A DNA stretch of 64,000 nucleotides from Saccharomyces mikatae IFO 1815 (Eukaryota; Ascomycota; Saccharomycetes; Saccharomycetales; Saccharomycetaceae). The first letter of the stretch is position 1. Every line of letters begins with the position of its first letter. The notes under the pieces are model-generated. The model was not told where the DNA came from and searched no databases. It saw nothing but the letters and a program-made list of their open reading frames with translations. The DNA is taken from assembly GCF_947241705.1 (NCBI RefSeq), contig NC_079262.1, positions 496,001 to 560,000 of the forward strand. Direction: 5' to 3'. Shown one piece after another: positions 49,842-60,685 of this stretch. A program made the translations under genes and the position numbers.

Positions 49842-50198
49842 TTATTCACCAAATAACTTTCTGACTCTTTTCAATACAGAATCCTTCTCAGGATCGTAAG
49901 GATGATCCTTGGATGGGATTTCCAGAATAGCAGGGAATGCATTGGTGAAGGAGTCCACTCTTGCTCTTATGTTTTCCGCGATGTGCTGATTGATTAAAAG
50001 AATGGCAATATCGTCTCTTTCTTCAACGAAGTGATTAAACTTGTCAGTGATTTCCTCCTTGGTAGTCTTACCTTCCTGGTAAACAAAGAAGTTTTTTTCT
50101 TGAGTTTCAGGTGTGATTTGTCCAATACCAGCTAACAATAAGCCGGTTGTGGTATCTTCGTCAGCTATCACAGCTATAAGAGTACGTTTCTCAGCCAT
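49842..50198 (-). CDS. VMA7: V-ATPase V1 subunit F
   Basis: Vma7 (YGR020C) is a 14 kDa subunit of the central stalk of the vacuolar proton pump, needed to couple ATP hydrolysis to rotation. The 118 residues equal the S. cerevisiae length. The Rossmann-like fold of subunit F is visible, with [19 protein letters not shown] at the N-terminus and [17 protein letters not shown] in the middle. The ATG at 50198 is clear. Confidence 0.97.
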   Translation of the reverse strand: MAEKRTLIAVIADEDTTTGLLLAGIGQITPETQEKNFFVYQEGKTTKEEITDKFNHFVEERDDIAILLINQHIAENIRARVDSFTNAFPAILEIPSKDHPYDPEKDSVLKRVRKLFGE

Positions 50199-50505
50199 GA
50201 TCTAGTTACTATGAGTCACTGAAACTAGGTATGGATATGAATAGTTCGTTCTTTGTTTTCCTGACTCTTTGTCAACTTGATATAACAATCAAGTGCTTGC
50301 AACTCACGTTAGTTTTCCTGATAGCGTTCGCCTTTATTTTTTTTTTTTTCTCTTCCATTTCCTTCTTCCCTTTACCGGCATAAGCGCAACGAAATTTTTC
50401 CAGTACGCATATACGCAAGGTTCCAGCAGCAATAAGGGGAAAGATGAAGGTGCAGCTGAGAAGAACTAAATAACCATAGAATAAGTTCATCACACAGGCA
50501 GAAAA
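50199..50505. other. Divergent promoter region of VMA7 and DPC29
   Basis: About 307 bp. A minus-strand 73-codon frame (50272-50493) begins with a hydrophobic segment and comes within 12 bp of the DPC29 ATG. It includes a poly-lysine run from a poly(A) tract. It is more likely chance than a gene. Confidence 0.55.
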
Positions 50506-51393
50506 ATGTTGGCAAGAAACAGATGCTTCAGTGTCCTATTCAAAAATTCCCGATCGTTCAGTGCCCTGAATTCTTCGGTAGGCTCAGGTCACAACAAATG
50601 GTCAACTATCAAGCACGGTAAGGCCAAGAATGATGCGGAACGAAACAAAATCAACAACAAGTTTGCAAATCAGATAGCAATGTCCGTAAAACTAGGCAAC
50701 GGTATTACAGACCCGACCATGAATATCAGACTGGCCACCAGTATTGAACTGGCCAATAAAAACAATGTCAGTAAGAAAGTGATTGAAAACGCCATTCGGA
50801 AAGGTTCCGGAACCAGCGGATCGGGCAAGGACTCGAACGCGTCTGAGCTATGTGTATACGAGGGAATGGGTCCCGGTGGAGTAGCTCTAGTGGTGGAGGC
50901 CCTTACCGACAACAAGAACAGAACGATAGGTTTAATAAGAAGTGCATTCAATAAGGCTAACGGCTCGATGACTCCCACCCTGTTTTTCTTTGACAAACGA
51001 GGCTATGTCACGATACAGCCTCCCAGCGAGTTAGACACTGAGGACAAGGTGCTGGAAAGCGTACTGGAGATTCACGGCATCGAGGATATTACGCCCGTGC
51101 ACGAAGACCCACAAGACACAGACTGTGATACTGAAACTGAAACTGAAACTACAGGCCCTACTTACGAGGCGGTGACCGAACCATCTGACACCAACAAGGT
51201 CGCTGCCCTCTTGAAGGAGCGTGGCTTCCACATTAAGGACCTAGGCATCGGCTATAACGCCAAGCCGGACATGGCCGTTTCCGTACAAGGCGACGAAATC
51301 CTCGAGAAATTACAGAAGCTGACCGCCGCACTCGAGGACATCGACGAAGTAACGTCGTTGTACACCAACGCTAGCGACGCTGGCAACGCTTGA
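50506..51393 (+). CDS. DPC29: Mitochondrial YebC/TACO1-family translation factor
   Basis: Dpc29 (YGR021W) is a mitochondrial YebC/TACO1 protein that promotes translation of mitochondrial mRNAs. The 295 residues compare with 290 in S. cerevisiae. A basic targeting sequence (MLARNRCFSVLFKNSRSF) precedes the YebC signature GHNKWSTIKHGKAKNDAERN near 29. Three YebC domains follow, with EGMGPGGVALVVEALTDNKNRT near 125. An acidic Thr/Glu repeat (TETETETT, near 208) is a small species-variable insert. GC content here is higher than in neighbouring genes. Confidence 0.95.
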   Translation: MLARNRCFSVLFKNSRSFSALNSSVGSGHNKWSTIKHGKAKNDAERNKINNKFANQIAMSVKLGNGITDPTMNIRLATSIELANKNNVSKKVIENAIRKGSGTSGSGKDSNASELCVYEGMGPGGVALVVEALTDNKNRTIGLIRSAFNKANGSMTPTLFFFDKRGYVTIQPPSELDTEDKVLESVLEIHGIEDITPVHEDPQDTDCDTETETETTGPTYEAVTEPSDTNKVAALLKERGFHIKDLGIGYNAKPDMAVSVQGDEILEKLQKLTAALEDIDEVTSLYTNASDAGNA

Positions 51394-52168
51394 TACAAGC
51401 AGACCGTAAATAGACAATAAACACAGCAAACACCTGTATATAACTAAATATCTCTAATGATAACCCTTGTAAAAGTGGAAAACAACAACGAACGTGAGTA
51501 GATAAAGCAGCGGAAGCCAACGCTTGCCTGCTGCCTGCTGCGGGCTGGTAGGGGATAGGCGGCCAAGAGCAGAGCCGAGGAAGCGACCGACGGAAGCCGG
51601 GCGAAGACGGAGACGTAGCTGAGATCTATTTTTACTCTGAGGTAATATTAGATCGTAGCTAGGGGATCTGAAAGTGCATTAAGATGATGTTCTCCTCTCA
51701 AGTGCAGCACCAGCATGCAAAACATATAGCGTTATGTCAAAATTTTGAGGTGCTTTATTGGTGTCAGTGCCTGTCATTTCTTCCATCGACAGGGAGCGGT
51801 TTGTTACTTGTTATTCCATGAGGTAAGATTTTCTTTTTTCCTTCTTACCTTCTTGTGTGGGCTCTTGGATGTCACTAGATCGAGATTTTTTAGTTTTTCT
51901 CCTTCGGGAAGATCAGTTTAGGTAGAAAAGTGTAGATGGAAAACGAAGGATACACTGTTATTTACTCTAAGTATTATTTGATAAGGACAAGAAGGTCAAG
52001 GTAGAAGAAATATTTATTCTGAGGGCGGTTATTCGTATCCATTTCTTTGTCGCTATCGCAATTTGTTTAATTCGTTTTTTTTTGTTTGGTTTTGTTCTCC
52101 ACTTTTCACTTCGTCCCTGTTAGTGTAGAAAAAGCATTCAATCAAGTGGCTATACAGGCGGTTTAGGT
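51394..52168. other. MTL1 promoter region
   Basis: About 775 bp. A GC-rich purine-biased block (51530-51620) lies downstream of DPC29. AGGGG-type stress motifs occur near 51551 and 51661. Long pyrimidine tracts precede MTL1. No RNA gene was recognised. Confidence 0.55.
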
Positions 52169-53812
52169 ATGGCAGACGGTATTTGGATCGGTAGGGAAAG
52201 CTTCCGTTCCAGCCTATGTATGTGGCGACTGACTTTGATAGCGTTCTTATCAACGCTGCCGCTAAGCGTTCTTTCGCAGGAGTTGGCAGCGGTTAATACG
52301 ACATCCAGCACAGCTCCTTCCATTACTTCACTTTCTGCAGCCGACTTATCCACGTTTACTGCAGATACAATGAGTAGCGAAGGCTCATCAACAACAAGTA
52401 TAGTCTCCGTCTCTTTTACTTCTTTTCCACAATCTTCTTCACCCCTTACCATTTCGGCAACACTTTCTTCACAGTTTGCTTCTTCGTCCGTGCAAGCTCC
52501 ATCAACTTCCACATCGTCTGTTACTTCTTTCAGCTCCTCATCTTCCGAGGTTGCATCATCGTCGTTCACCGTGGCGTCGAGTTCTGTGCCAATCACCTCC
52601 TCGACATTTTCGACCAGCTCATTGTCGGCATCTTCCTCGTCTTTGTCCGTTTATCCATCGACATTTTCAGTTAGTTCGGAAAGCTTAAGCTCTTTGTTTT
52701 CCTCGTCAGTTTCAGTTTCATCGATTTCGACTTCCTCGATCTCTGTTCACTCAACTTCAACTTCAACTTCAACCTCGTCCTCGTATTTACCTTCACCTTC
52801 ACCTTCAACTTCAACCTCGTCCTCATCCTCGTATTTACCTTCACCTTCATCTTCATCTTCATCTTCATCTTCATCTTCATCTTCATCTTCATCTTCGTCT
52901 TCATCTTCGTCTTCATCTTCGTCTTCATCTCCGTCTTCATCCTCATCCTCATACTCAACATCCTCATCCTCATCCTTCTCATCGGCGCAGTCGTCTTCGT
53001 CCTATCCTTCATCCTCAATTTCATCATCTTCAGATCCTACATTATCAATCACCTCTACATCCGCCTCATCCTTCGTCACATCCGCTTCTCAGAACTCCAA
53101 TCTGAAGAAAACAATAACTAGTATAATAGAAGGCCAAACCATTCTTTCTAACTACTATACTACTATAACGTATTCACCAACCGCTTCGGCCTCCTTGGGC
53201 AAAAATTCACATCACTCAGGTTTATCAAAGAAAAATCGTAATATTATCATCGGTTGCGTCGTTGGTATTGGCGCCCCCCTCATCTTAATTCTACTAATAT
53301 TAATCTACATGTTTTGCGTTCAGCCCAAAAAGACAGATTTCATTGATTCTGACGGTAAAATTGTTACCGCTTACCGCAGTAATATTTTTACCAAAATTTG
53401 GTATTTCTTATTAGGTAAAAAAATCGATGACACAGAAAAATTCAGCTCTGATTCCCCTATAGGCAATAACAATATCCAAACTTTTGGTGATATAGATCCG
53501 GAAGATATACTGAACAATGACATCCCTTATACGCATAAGCATGCCAATGTTGAAGGCTACGACGACGACGATGACGGTGAAAACCTATCTTCGCACTTCC
53601 ATAACAGAGGCATCGATGATGAGTACTCACCTACTAAATCTGCATCATATTCAATGTCAAATAGCAACGGTCAAGATCAAGGTGACCGCGATGATGCTGA
53701 TGGGATAATGCCTGATGAAGATATTCATAGTGTTTATGATGACAGCGAAGCTAGCGTTGACGAAAATTACTACACAAGGCCAAACAACGAATTAAACATT
53801 ACAAACTATTAA
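52169..53812 (+). CDS. MTL1: Mid2-like cell-wall stress sensor
   Basis: Mtl1 (YGR023W) is a plasma-membrane sensor of the cell-wall integrity pathway, related to Mid2, which signals through Rom2, Rho1 and Pkc1. The 547 residues compare with 551 in S. cerevisiae. The order is a signal sequence (about 15-35, [17 protein letters not shown]), then an extracellular Ser/Thr-rich rod to about 330 with an uninterrupted run of roughly 30 serines. A conserved stretch ([20 protein letters not shown]) follows, then one membrane segment (about 355-378, [20 protein letters not shown]) and an acidic cytosolic tail ending NELNITNY. The rod is highly O-mannosylated in the family. It is the last chromosome VII-type gene before the junction. 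Confidence 0.95.
   Translation: MADGIWIGRESFRSSLCMWRLTLIAFLSTLPLSVLSQELAAVNTTSSTAPSITSLSAADLSTFTADTMSSEGSSTTSIVSVSFTSFPQSSSPLTISATLSSQFASSSVQAPSTSTSSVTSFSSSSSEVASSSFTVASSSVPITSSTFSTSSLSASSSSLSVYPSTFSVSSESLSSLFSSSVSVSSISTSSISVHSTSTSTSTSSSYLPSPSPSTSTSSSSSYLPSPSSSSSSSSSSSSSSSSSSSSSSSSSSSSPSSSSSSYSTSSSSSFSSAQSSSSYPSSSISSSSDPTLSITSTSASSFVTSASQNSNLKKTITSIIEGQTILSNYYTTITYSPTASASLGKNSHHSGLSKKNRNIIIGCVVGIGAPLILILLILIYMFCVQPKKTDFIDSDGKIVTAYRSNIFTKIWYFLLGKKIDDTEKFSSDSPIGNNNIQTFGDIDPEDILNNDIPYTHKHANVEGYDDDDDGENLSSHFHNRGIDDEYSPTKSASYSMSNSNGQDQGDRDDADGIMPDEDIHSVYDDSEASVDENYYTRPNNELNITNY
52749..52931 (+). repeat. TCTTCA/TCAACT microsatellite coding for serine in MTL1
   Basis: TCAACT-type hexamers (52749-52772) are followed by a nearly pure TCATCT/CTTCAT hexamer array (52845-52931). 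All stay in frame with Ser (and some Thr/Pro). Such arrays vary in length between strains. The opposite strand reads as Met-Lys repeats, which is a shadow. Confidence 0.9.
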
Positions 53813-54441
53813 TCCTCACCGGAAATAGTCTCACCTCAATATTTTTACTTCTAATGTTCACCTTTCAGTTCATTTAGTTCTTCTTTTTTTTCTTCTTTCT
53901 TTTCTAATTCTACTCCTACTTTACTATGCATAGTACCATATCTTTTTCTCCTTTTGTGTCCCCGGTTTTTGAATTTTGTTTCTACGACCATTAATAATAA
54001 CGGTACCACGACTTTCACTTCCCCGTATATATAGATATATACTTAATATTATTAACGCACATGCTTTATAAACTTAGAATAAATAATTATATTTATTTAG
54101 ATTGTCCGGAAAGTCTTTACTTCGCACTTAAATGAAAGATCCATTGGAGAATACCATGGTATATTGTCGTCCGGTGGAAGTGCTTAAGAAACAAAGTGCC
54201 AGCAATATATAATTACAATTCAGAAAGATCAATAAGGACTACTACATAGGAGCACATAGAATACGCAAATATATCGTGGAGATGTATCCATGCATAAAAA
54301 CTGATTATTTTGCGGCGCTCCCTTAAAATTTCGTTGTCATCAAAGTAAACCAAGTATTGTTGGAGCAAGAATTAATTACGATCCATACGCTCCTAGTATA
54401 TCAGATCAAGGTCACGGTCCATATTATCAGGACGTATTTGA

Positions 54442-54730
54442 TCGAACAAGATTCAAATATCGTCTATCGTCTATCGTCTATTAAAACGCTACTGTATATC
54501 ATAACATATAGTGCAAGCTGAAACGTAAGGATTGCTAGTGTAATAAGATAATGAATGACAACGTATGAAACCAGAGAAAAAATAAATGTATTACTGTGTA
54601 GAACTATCGATTCCCTTTTGTGGATTCCTGTATCCTGGAGAGGAGCTTATAGTATGTTCTGTATACATGATAATACTACCTTAATCAAACAATGAAATCT
54701 CAAAATATCTCAATATTTACCCCCTTCTCA
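54442..54730 (+). mobile_element. Old solo LTR, delta type (Ty1/Ty2 family)
   Basis: The right half resembles the Ty1/Ty2 delta LTR closely in order: GCAAGCTGAAACG, AAGGATTG, GATTCCCTTTTGTGGATTCC, ATCCTGGAGAGGAG, and the final TTCTCA at 54725-54730. The left end is less certain. No Ty internal region is present, so it is a solo LTR left by recombination. Its divergence suggests an old insertion. Confidence 0.7.
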
Positions 54731-54912
54731 ATTGTTCAGATATACTGAAGTATCAAAAAACTTGATATGAATACACCATGTCACGTAGCGCGCTTACTTA
54801 TCCCAGTATCATACTCGAACTAATTTTTGTTGTTCTATTTCCAAAACTCCAATATGTATTGTGGTTTCACTGAAGAGTACCATTCATATATGTTAGCTGC
54901 TATCACTACTTT

Positions 54913-55352
54913 TGTTGGAATAAGTGATTACTACTATACATTTATTTGTATAAATTGGAGTAGGAAAATTTTAATAATAGAATTTACCGCAGTAATGAGA
55001 TGAAGATATATTAATTGTTCAGAAATTAGTGTAGAAGAAGATAAGCCATAACTAAGATCTTATCATCTATCCTCTGAGTTATGTCTGAACCATTGGGTTT
55101 AATAGAACCAATCAGCGTGTGTTTTATATTACTTTCTTATATAAGTTAAGAAAGAACGAGTTATTCTTAATTATTACAACTTAGTAAACCACTAGTTATC
55201 AATAATAGTTCATTGTGATTACTCACGGTATGTCTTCGTTCGTTTAAGGTGTGTTTTGCGATACCATTTTAGTAAATACTGATGTTTCTTCTACGACACA
55301 GTTGCTGCTGTTAAGGTTGTTTATACAGCTTCAGCGGGAACATCTCACAACA
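54913..55352 (+). mobile_element. Old LTR remnant, probably Ty4/Tsu4 (tau-like) family
   Basis: It begins TGTTGGAATAAG, the terminal sequence of Ty1-copia LTRs of yeast. Inside are a GAACCATTGG/GAACCAATCA pair and TTATATAAGTTAAGAAAGAA, a TATA-type promoter segment resembling the Ty4/Tsu4 LTR more than delta. The end is uncertain; CTCACAACA at 55344-55352 is a plausible right edge, five bases before the tRNA-Gly gene. I see no matching target-site duplication. No internal coding region remains. Confidence 0.5.
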
Positions 55353-55357
55353 ATTGA

Positions 55358-55428
55358 GCGCAAGTGGTTTAGTGGTAAAATCCAACGTTGCCATCGTTGG
55401 GCCCCCGGTTCGATTCCGGGCTTGCGCA
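55358..55428 (+). tRNA. tRNA-Gly (anticodon GCC)
   Basis: These 71 bases form a full cloverleaf. The acceptor GCGCAAG pairs with CTTGCGC, A box and B box (GGTTCGATTCC) promoters are intact, and the anticodon loop reads TTGCCAT with GCC. It has no intron. A TTTT terminator follows. In S. cerevisiae the same tRNA precedes GCN20 on chromosome VI, so this is the first VI-type landmark. Confidence 0.97.
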
Positions 55429-55623
55429 GTTTTATTGATTTTAATGTTAAAACTCTCTTTTTTTGATCATGAAAAATTTTCTCAATCTTTCCATTTGGCG
55501 GAAAAATCGTTTCTCATTCATCAAATGAGAAACATATATACGTATACGGTAGCAGTAGCAATTCTCTTCTGAAGTACTAAATCTCCATTCCAATTTAAAA
55601 TAGAAAGAGTAAATCACTTTTTT

Positions 55624-57885
55624 ATGATGGCAAGTATCGGTTCGCAAGTGAGAAAAGCCACCTCTAGCATTGACCCTATTGTCACTGATTATGCAGTAGG
55701 CTACTTTAACCACTTATCTGGTATAACTTTCGATGCTGTTCAAAGTAAGCAAATAGACTTGTCTTCTGAAGTGAAATTTGTGTCCGATTTGTTAGTTGAT
55801 GCCGGTGCGCCAAAGGACAAAGTTAACGTATTGGCTGAAAACATTCTGATGCAATTAACTACCCAACTAAAGGAAAACGAAGCTAAATTGGAACTGACTG
55901 GTGATACATCCAAGAGATTACTAGATATAAATGTCTTGAAGAGTCATAACAGTAAGTCTGACCTCAACGTCTCTTTGAGCATGCTCGGTGTGAACGGTGA
56001 CATCGAACATGCTGGTAGAAATATGGAAACAAGAGTCGATTTGAAAAAATTGGCTAAGGCTGAACAAAAAATTGCCAAAAAAGTTGCCAAAAGAAATAAC
56101 AAATTTGTTAAATACGAGGCTTCTAAATTGATTAACGACCAAAAGGAAGAGGACTACGATTCTTTCTTTTTGCAAATCAACCCTTTGGAATTTGGATCAT
56201 CCGCTGGTAAATCCAAGGATATCCACATCGATACTTTTGACTTGTATGTTGGTGACGGTCAAAGAATTCTGTCGAATGCTCAGTTGACTCTGAGTTTTGG
56301 TCATAGATATGGTCTTGTGGGGCAAAATGGTATTGGTAAGTCTACGTTGTTAAGAGCTCTCTCTAGAAGAGAACTGAATGTCCCCAAACATGTCTCAATT
56401 TTACATGTGGAACAAGAATTGAGAGGTGATAATACAAAGGCTTTACAAAGTGTGCTAGATGCTGACGTTTGGAGGAAACAACTTTTAAGTGAAGAGGCCA
56501 AGATTAATGAGAGGTTAAAGGAGATGGACGCTTTGAGAAATGAATTCGAAGAAGACAGTTTAGAAGTTAAAAAATTGGATAATGAAAGGGAAGATTTAGA
56601 CAACCATTTGATACAGATTTCTGAGAAATTGGTCGATATGGAATCCGACAAGGCTGAAGCCAGAGCAGCGTCAATCCTATATGGGTTGGGGTTCAGTACC
56701 GAGGCACAACAACAACCTACAAATTCCTTCTCTGGTGGTTGGAGAATGAGATTGTCGTTGGCAAGAGCTTTGTTCTGTCAGCCAGACCTTTTGTTATTAG
56801 ATGAACCTTCCAATATGTTGGATGTTCCATCCATCGCCTATTTAGCAGAATATTTGAAAACATATCCAAATACTGTTTTAACAGTTTCTCACGACCGTGC
56901 ATTCTTGAATGAAGTGGCTACAGATATCATATATCAACACAACGAAAGATTAGATTATTACAGAGGCCAAGATTTCGATACCTTTTACACCACGAAGGAG
57001 GAACGTAGGAAAAATGCGCAACGTGAATACGACAACCAGATGGTCTACAGAAAGCATTTGCAAGAGTTTATTGACAAATATAGATACAATGCAGCAAAAT
57101 CACAAGAGGCTCAATCCAGAATTAAGAAATTGGAAAAACTGCCCGTTTTGGAACCACCTGAACAAGATAAAATTATTGATTTCAAATTCCCTGAATGTGA
57201 CAAACTATCCCCACCAATTATTCAATTACAAGATGTTTCTTTCGGTTATGACGAGAAGAATTTGCTATTGAAGGACGTTAATCTGGATGTTCAAATGGAT
57301 TCCAGAATCGCCCTTGTAGGTGCCAATGGTTGTGGTAAGACTACACTACTAAAGATTATGATGGAGCAGTTAAGACCACTCAAGGGTTTTGTATCAAGAA
57401 ACCCAAGATTGCGTATAGGCTATTTCACCCAACATCATGTGGATTCTATGGATTTAACCACATCTGCAGTGGACTGGATGTCCAAATCATTCCCCGGTAA
57501 AACTGATGAAGAATACAGACGTCATTTAGGTTCATTTGGTATCACTGGTACTCTGGGTCTACAAAAAATGCAGTTATTGTCTGGTGGTCAAAAGTCGCGT
57601 GTAGCATTTGCTGCTTTGTGTTTGAACAATCCACATATTCTAGTTTTAGATGAGCCTTCTAATCATTTGGATACCACTGGTCTGGACGCCTTGGTGGACG
57701 CTTTAAAGAATTTCAATGGTGGTGTATTAATGGTTTCCCATGATATATCTGTTATCGATTCTGTTTGTAAAGAGATTTGGGTCTCAGAACAAGGTACTGT
57801 CAAGAGATTCGAAGGTACTATTTACGATTATAGAGATTACATTTTGCAATCCGCTGATGCTGCCGGTGTCGTTAAAAAGCATTAG
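55624..57885 (+). CDS. GCN20: ABC-F ATPase, activator of Gcn2
   Basis: Gcn20 (YFR009W) binds Gcn1 on ribosomes and helps uncharged tRNA activate the Gcn2 kinase, turning on the general amino-acid control. The frame codes 753 residues with two adjacent ATGs; starting at the second (55627, [10 protein letters not shown]) gives 752, the S. cerevisiae length. The N-terminal 190 residues bind Gcn1. Two ABC domains follow, with Walker [10 protein letters not shown] and GANGCGKTT, signatures [12 protein letters not shown] and [12 protein letters not shown], and Walker [13 protein letters not shown] and [11 protein letters not shown]. There are no membrane segments, as in all ABC-F proteins. Confidence 0.97.
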   Translation: MMASIGSQVRKATSSIDPIVTDYAVGYFNHLSGITFDAVQSKQIDLSSEVKFVSDLLVDAGAPKDKVNVLAENILMQLTTQLKENEAKLELTGDTSKRLLDINVLKSHNSKSDLNVSLSMLGVNGDIEHAGRNMETRVDLKKLAKAEQKIAKKVAKRNNKFVKYEASKLINDQKEEDYDSFFLQINPLEFGSSAGKSKDIHIDTFDLYVGDGQRILSNAQLTLSFGHRYGLVGQNGIGKSTLLRALSRRELNVPKHVSILHVEQELRGDNTKALQSVLDADVWRKQLLSEEAKINERLKEMDALRNEFEEDSLEVKKLDNEREDLDNHLIQISEKLVDMESDKAEARAASILYGLGFSTEAQQQPTNSFSGGWRMRLSLARALFCQPDLLLLDEPSNMLDVPSIAYLAEYLKTYPNTVLTVSHDRAFLNEVATDIIYQHNERLDYYRGQDFDTFYTTKEERRKNAQREYDNQMVYRKHLQEFIDKYRYNAAKSQEAQSRIKKLEKLPVLEPPEQDKIIDFKFPECDKLSPPIIQLQDVSFGYDEKNLLLKDVNLDVQMDSRIALVGANGCGKTTLLKIMMEQLRPLKGFVSRNPRLRIGYFTQHHVDSMDLTTSAVDWMSKSFPGKTDEEYRRHLGSFGITGTLGLQKMQLLSGGQKSRVAFAALCLNNPHILVLDEPSNHLDTTGLDALVDALKNFNGGVLMVSHDISVIDSVCKEIWVSEQGTVKRFEGTIYDYRDYILQSADAAGVVKKH

Positions 57886-58213
57886 TCATTTGGAAGGTAG
57901 CCTAGAATAGATTTTTATAGAACCTTAGGTAACGTGTGCATTCATAACTCACGATTTTTCTTTTTTTAACTTCTCCTATTGGGATCAAATTGACTTAAAT
58001 TGTATAGAATCTTTGTATTGTTGCTTCTCATCGTATATAATATCACTTCTAACGTAAAAGTAGCAGTAACCACTTAGCATGAATATACAAGAAGGGTGAA
58101 ATAACTTTTGAATTTTGCCACTTTAAATGATTGACTTATTTAAAACACGAGAGTATATTACTAAAAGGACGAATAAATAAGACAGTTTGGCCTATTTACT
58201 CTTGTGTTGAAAT
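57886..58213. other. Intergenic region between GCN20 and UBP6
   Basis: About 330 bp hold the GCN20 3' end and the UBP6 promoter with a PACE-like site. Nothing else was seen. Confidence 0.65.
58124..58132 (-). promoter_or_regulatory. Probable Rpn4 site (PACE) of UBP6
   Basis: The minus strand reads AGTGGCAAA, one base from the proteasome-associated control element GGTGGCAAA. It lies about 85 bp before UBP6. Proteasome-linked genes, including UBP6, are under Rpn4. Confidence 0.6.
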
Positions 58214-59713
58214 ATGAGCGGAGAAACTTTTGAATTTAGTATCAGGCATTCTGGTAAAGTTTACCCAATAACACTTTCCACTGATGCTACTGCGGGCGAT
58301 TTGAAAGGTAAAGTAGAGGAATTGACGCAAGTTCCAAGTGCCCGTCAAAAATATATGGTTAAAGGCGGTTTATCCGGTGAAGAGGCCATTAAGATTGCCT
58401 CCTTGATTAAACCAGGATCAACAGTTATGCTATTGGGGACTCCAGATGCTAACCTAATCTCTAAACCAATAAAGAAGAACAATTTCATTGAAGATCTTGC
58501 GCCTGAGCAACAAGTTCAACAATTTGCTCAGTTACCTGTTGGTTTCAAGAATATGGGCAATACCTGTTACTTGAATGCTACATTACAAGCGCTATACAGA
58601 GTTAACGATTTAAGGGAAATGATTCTTAATTATAACCCTTCCCAAGGGGTCTCTAACAATGGGGTGCAAGATGAAGAAACACATAAACAAATTGTTATTG
58701 AAATGAAACGTTGCTTTGAGAACTTACAAAATAAGAGTTTCAAAAGTGTTTTGCCCATTGTGTTATTAAACACTTTAAGAAAATGTTACCCACAATTTGC
58801 TGAACGTGATCCACAAGGTGGGTTCTATAAACAACAAGACGCTGAAGAACTGTTTACACAACTATCTCACAGTATGAATGTTGTTTTTGGTGACAAATTT
58901 TCCGAAGATTTTAGAATTCAGTTCAAAACTACCATCAAAGATACAGCTAATGAAAACGATGTTACTGTGAAAGAAAATGAAAGTGATTCTAAATTGCAAT
59001 GCCATATTTCCGGTACTACAAATTTCATGAGAAATGGGCTTCTGGAAGGCTTAAATGAGAAAATCGAAAAAAGATCCGATTTAACCGGCGCCAATTCCAC
59101 CTATAGTATCGAAAAGAAAATATCAAGATTGCCAAAGTTCTTGACCGTTCAATACGTTAGATTTTTTTGGAAGAGATCTACCAATAAGAAATCAAAGATT
59201 TTGCGTAAGGTAGTCTTTCCATTTCAGTTGGATGTAGCAGACATGCTTACGCCAGAATATGCAGCGGAAAAGATAAAAGTTCGTGATGAGCTAAGAAAAG
59301 TCGAAAAGGAGAAAAATGAAAAGGAAAGAGAGATCAAGAGGCGTAAATTTGATCCATCTTCCAGCGAGAATATCATGACACCAAAAGAACAATACGAGAC
59401 ACAAGTGGCTCTTAACGAGAGTGAAAAAGACCAATGGCTGGAAGAGTATAAAAAACATTTTCCTCCAAACTTGGAAAAAGGTGAAAACCCATCTTGTGTT
59501 TATAACTTAATCGGTGTCATTACACATCAAGGCGCCAATTCTGAGTCTGGGCATTATCAAGCTTTTATAAGGGACGAATTGGACGAGAATAAATGGTACA
59601 AATTTAACGATGATAAAGTTAGTGTTGTTGAAAAGGAAAAAATCGAATCTTTAGCCGGTGGGGGTGAAAGTGATAGTGCATTGATCTTAATGTATAAGGG
59701 CTTTGGCCTGTAA
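58214..59713 (+). CDS. UBP6: Proteasome-bound deubiquitinase (USP14 homologue)
   Basis: Ubp6 (YFR010W) binds Rpn1 of the proteasome base and trims ubiquitin from substrates, recycling ubiquitin and slowing degradation. The 499 residues equal the S. cerevisiae length. An N-terminal ubiquitin-like domain (1-78) is followed by a USP domain. The catalytic Cys is residue 118 in [10 protein letters not shown], and the His box is [16 protein letters not shown] near 447. A charged helical insert (about 355-390) lies in the USP domain. No break is seen. Confidence 0.97.
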   Translation: MSGETFEFSIRHSGKVYPITLSTDATAGDLKGKVEELTQVPSARQKYMVKGGLSGEEAIKIASLIKPGSTVMLLGTPDANLISKPIKKNNFIEDLAPEQQVQQFAQLPVGFKNMGNTCYLNATLQALYRVNDLREMILNYNPSQGVSNNGVQDEETHKQIVIEMKRCFENLQNKSFKSVLPIVLLNTLRKCYPQFAERDPQGGFYKQQDAEELFTQLSHSMNVVFGDKFSEDFRIQFKTTIKDTANENDVTVKENESDSKLQCHISGTTNFMRNGLLEGLNEKIEKRSDLTGANSTYSIEKKISRLPKFLTVQYVRFFWKRSTNKKSKILRKVVFPFQLDVADMLTPEYAAEKIKVRDELRKVEKEKNEKEREIKRRKFDPSSSENIMTPKEQYETQVALNESEKDQWLEEYKKHFPPNLEKGENPSCVYNLIGVITHQGANSESGHYQAFIRDELDENKWYKFNDDKVSVVEKEKIESLAGGGESDSALILMYKGFGL

Positions 59714-59895
59714 GTTCACCTTTTTTTATTTCAAAACTAATATCTTCTTCGGAATATACATATACATTTTTTTACATACACATAAAAATATTTCTCTTCC
59801 TTTCCATTCCTCACTCGATGATAATACATTCTTTATATACATGAAATGGCGTTTGTTTTGGGTCTTTTAGCAGAGTTTATGTATATTCATTTTGT

Positions 59896-60408
59896 TCATC
59901 CAATTACGAGTTTCTTAAATTCTTCCATTTCTTCATAACAATTCAATGGTTTACCCTTATTGGCCAAAAGACACTCAGTCAATTTTGCCTTAATAGAAAC
60001 ATTTCCTTTGTCGTTCTTGTCATCACATTTACCTTTGGCGCCACCGTATTTTTCCAGCTTCTGTAACTCTAACTGATCAAATAAGGTTATTTTTTTGTTC
60101 AAGGACTCGATCTGATCATTTAATGAACTTGATGATACCCCACCAACGACATCCTTATCATCGTCCGTTAATAGTGAATTATTCAAAGTGTTTTCGAACT
60201 TTTTCAACGTTTCTACTTCCAGGTCAGAAAGTCTTTGGGAAACCTTCTTTTCAATGAACTTTTCCGCATTTTGCTTGGTGACATAGTCTGATTCCTTCGA
60301 TGAATCCAATTGAGAAACTAAGGACTGTGAAAAGTCGATCTGTGTTAGCGGAGTGTATACTTGTTGTTGTTCGGCACCAGCACCCACTTTAGAAGTATTT
60401 GAACCCAT
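59896..60408 (-). CDS. MIC19: MICOS complex subunit Mic19
   Basis: Mic19 (Aim13, YFR011C) is an intermembrane-space subunit of MICOS, which holds mitochondrial cristae junctions in shape, and it binds Mic60. The 170 residues equal the S. cerevisiae length. The N-terminus MGSNTSKVG carries a Gly 2 myristoylation-type sequence. A coiled-coil middle (about 45-130) leads to a CHCH-like end with paired cysteines ([20 protein letters not shown]). It is convergent with UBP6, with 182 bp between. Confidence 0.95.
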   Translation of the reverse strand: MGSNTSKVGAGAEQQQVYTPLTQIDFSQSLVSQLDSSKESDYVTKQNAEKFIEKKVSQRLSDLEVETLKKFENTLNNSLLTDDDKDVVGGVSSSSLNDQIESLNKKITLFDQLELQKLEKYGGAKGKCDDKNDKGNVSIKAKLTECLLANKGKPLNCYEEMEEFKKLVIG

Positions 60409-60596
60409 GACTAATGCTTTATTAAACGTATGCTACTTAATCTATGATCTTGTATTCGTTCTTCCTTGTTCTTGTTCTTATAACTGTCTTCAAATTATTC
60501 CCTCTCACTTATTTTTTTTCTTTAGGTCTAATTGGAGAAACAATTGTACATGTTTATACATTAGAAAGAACAAAATGTTTCTATTATAAAATACGA

Positions 60597-60685
60597 CTCT
60601 CGGTAGCCAAGTTGGTTTAAGGCGCAAGACTGTAATTTATTACCACGAAATCTTGAGATCGGGCGTTCGACTCGCCCCCGGGAGA
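60597..60685 (+). tRNA. tRNA-Tyr (anticodon GUA), with intron
   Basis: The 89-base gene begins CTCTCGGTAGCC and ends CCGGGAGA. The anticodon GTA lies at 60632-60634. A 14-base intron (about 60636-60649, TTTATTACCACG core) sits one base after the anticodon, the standard position. The intron differs by two bases from the S. cerevisiae one I remember. B box GGGCGTTCGACTC is intact and a T-run terminator follows. Confidence 0.97.

Larger units (their letters stand above)
53813..55357. other. Translocation junction region, chromosome VII-type to VI-type order
   Basis: This 1545 bp stretch has no gene. It begins after MTL1 (VII order) and ends at tRNA-Gly (VI order). It holds two old solo LTRs (about 54442-54730 and 54913-55352) in AT-rich sequence. 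The exact exchange point cannot be placed from one sequence. The first 630 bp (53813-54441) show no feature I can name. Confidence 0.7.

Noticed and set aside
52150-52596. 148-codon minus-strand frame over the MTL1 start (position of YGR022C)
   Set aside because: It is the antisense shadow of serine-rich coding sequence, giving Glu/Val/Asp-rich nonsense.
52671-53027. Met-Lys repeat frame antisense to MTL1
   Set aside because: It is the complement of the TCATCT serine array, not a protein.
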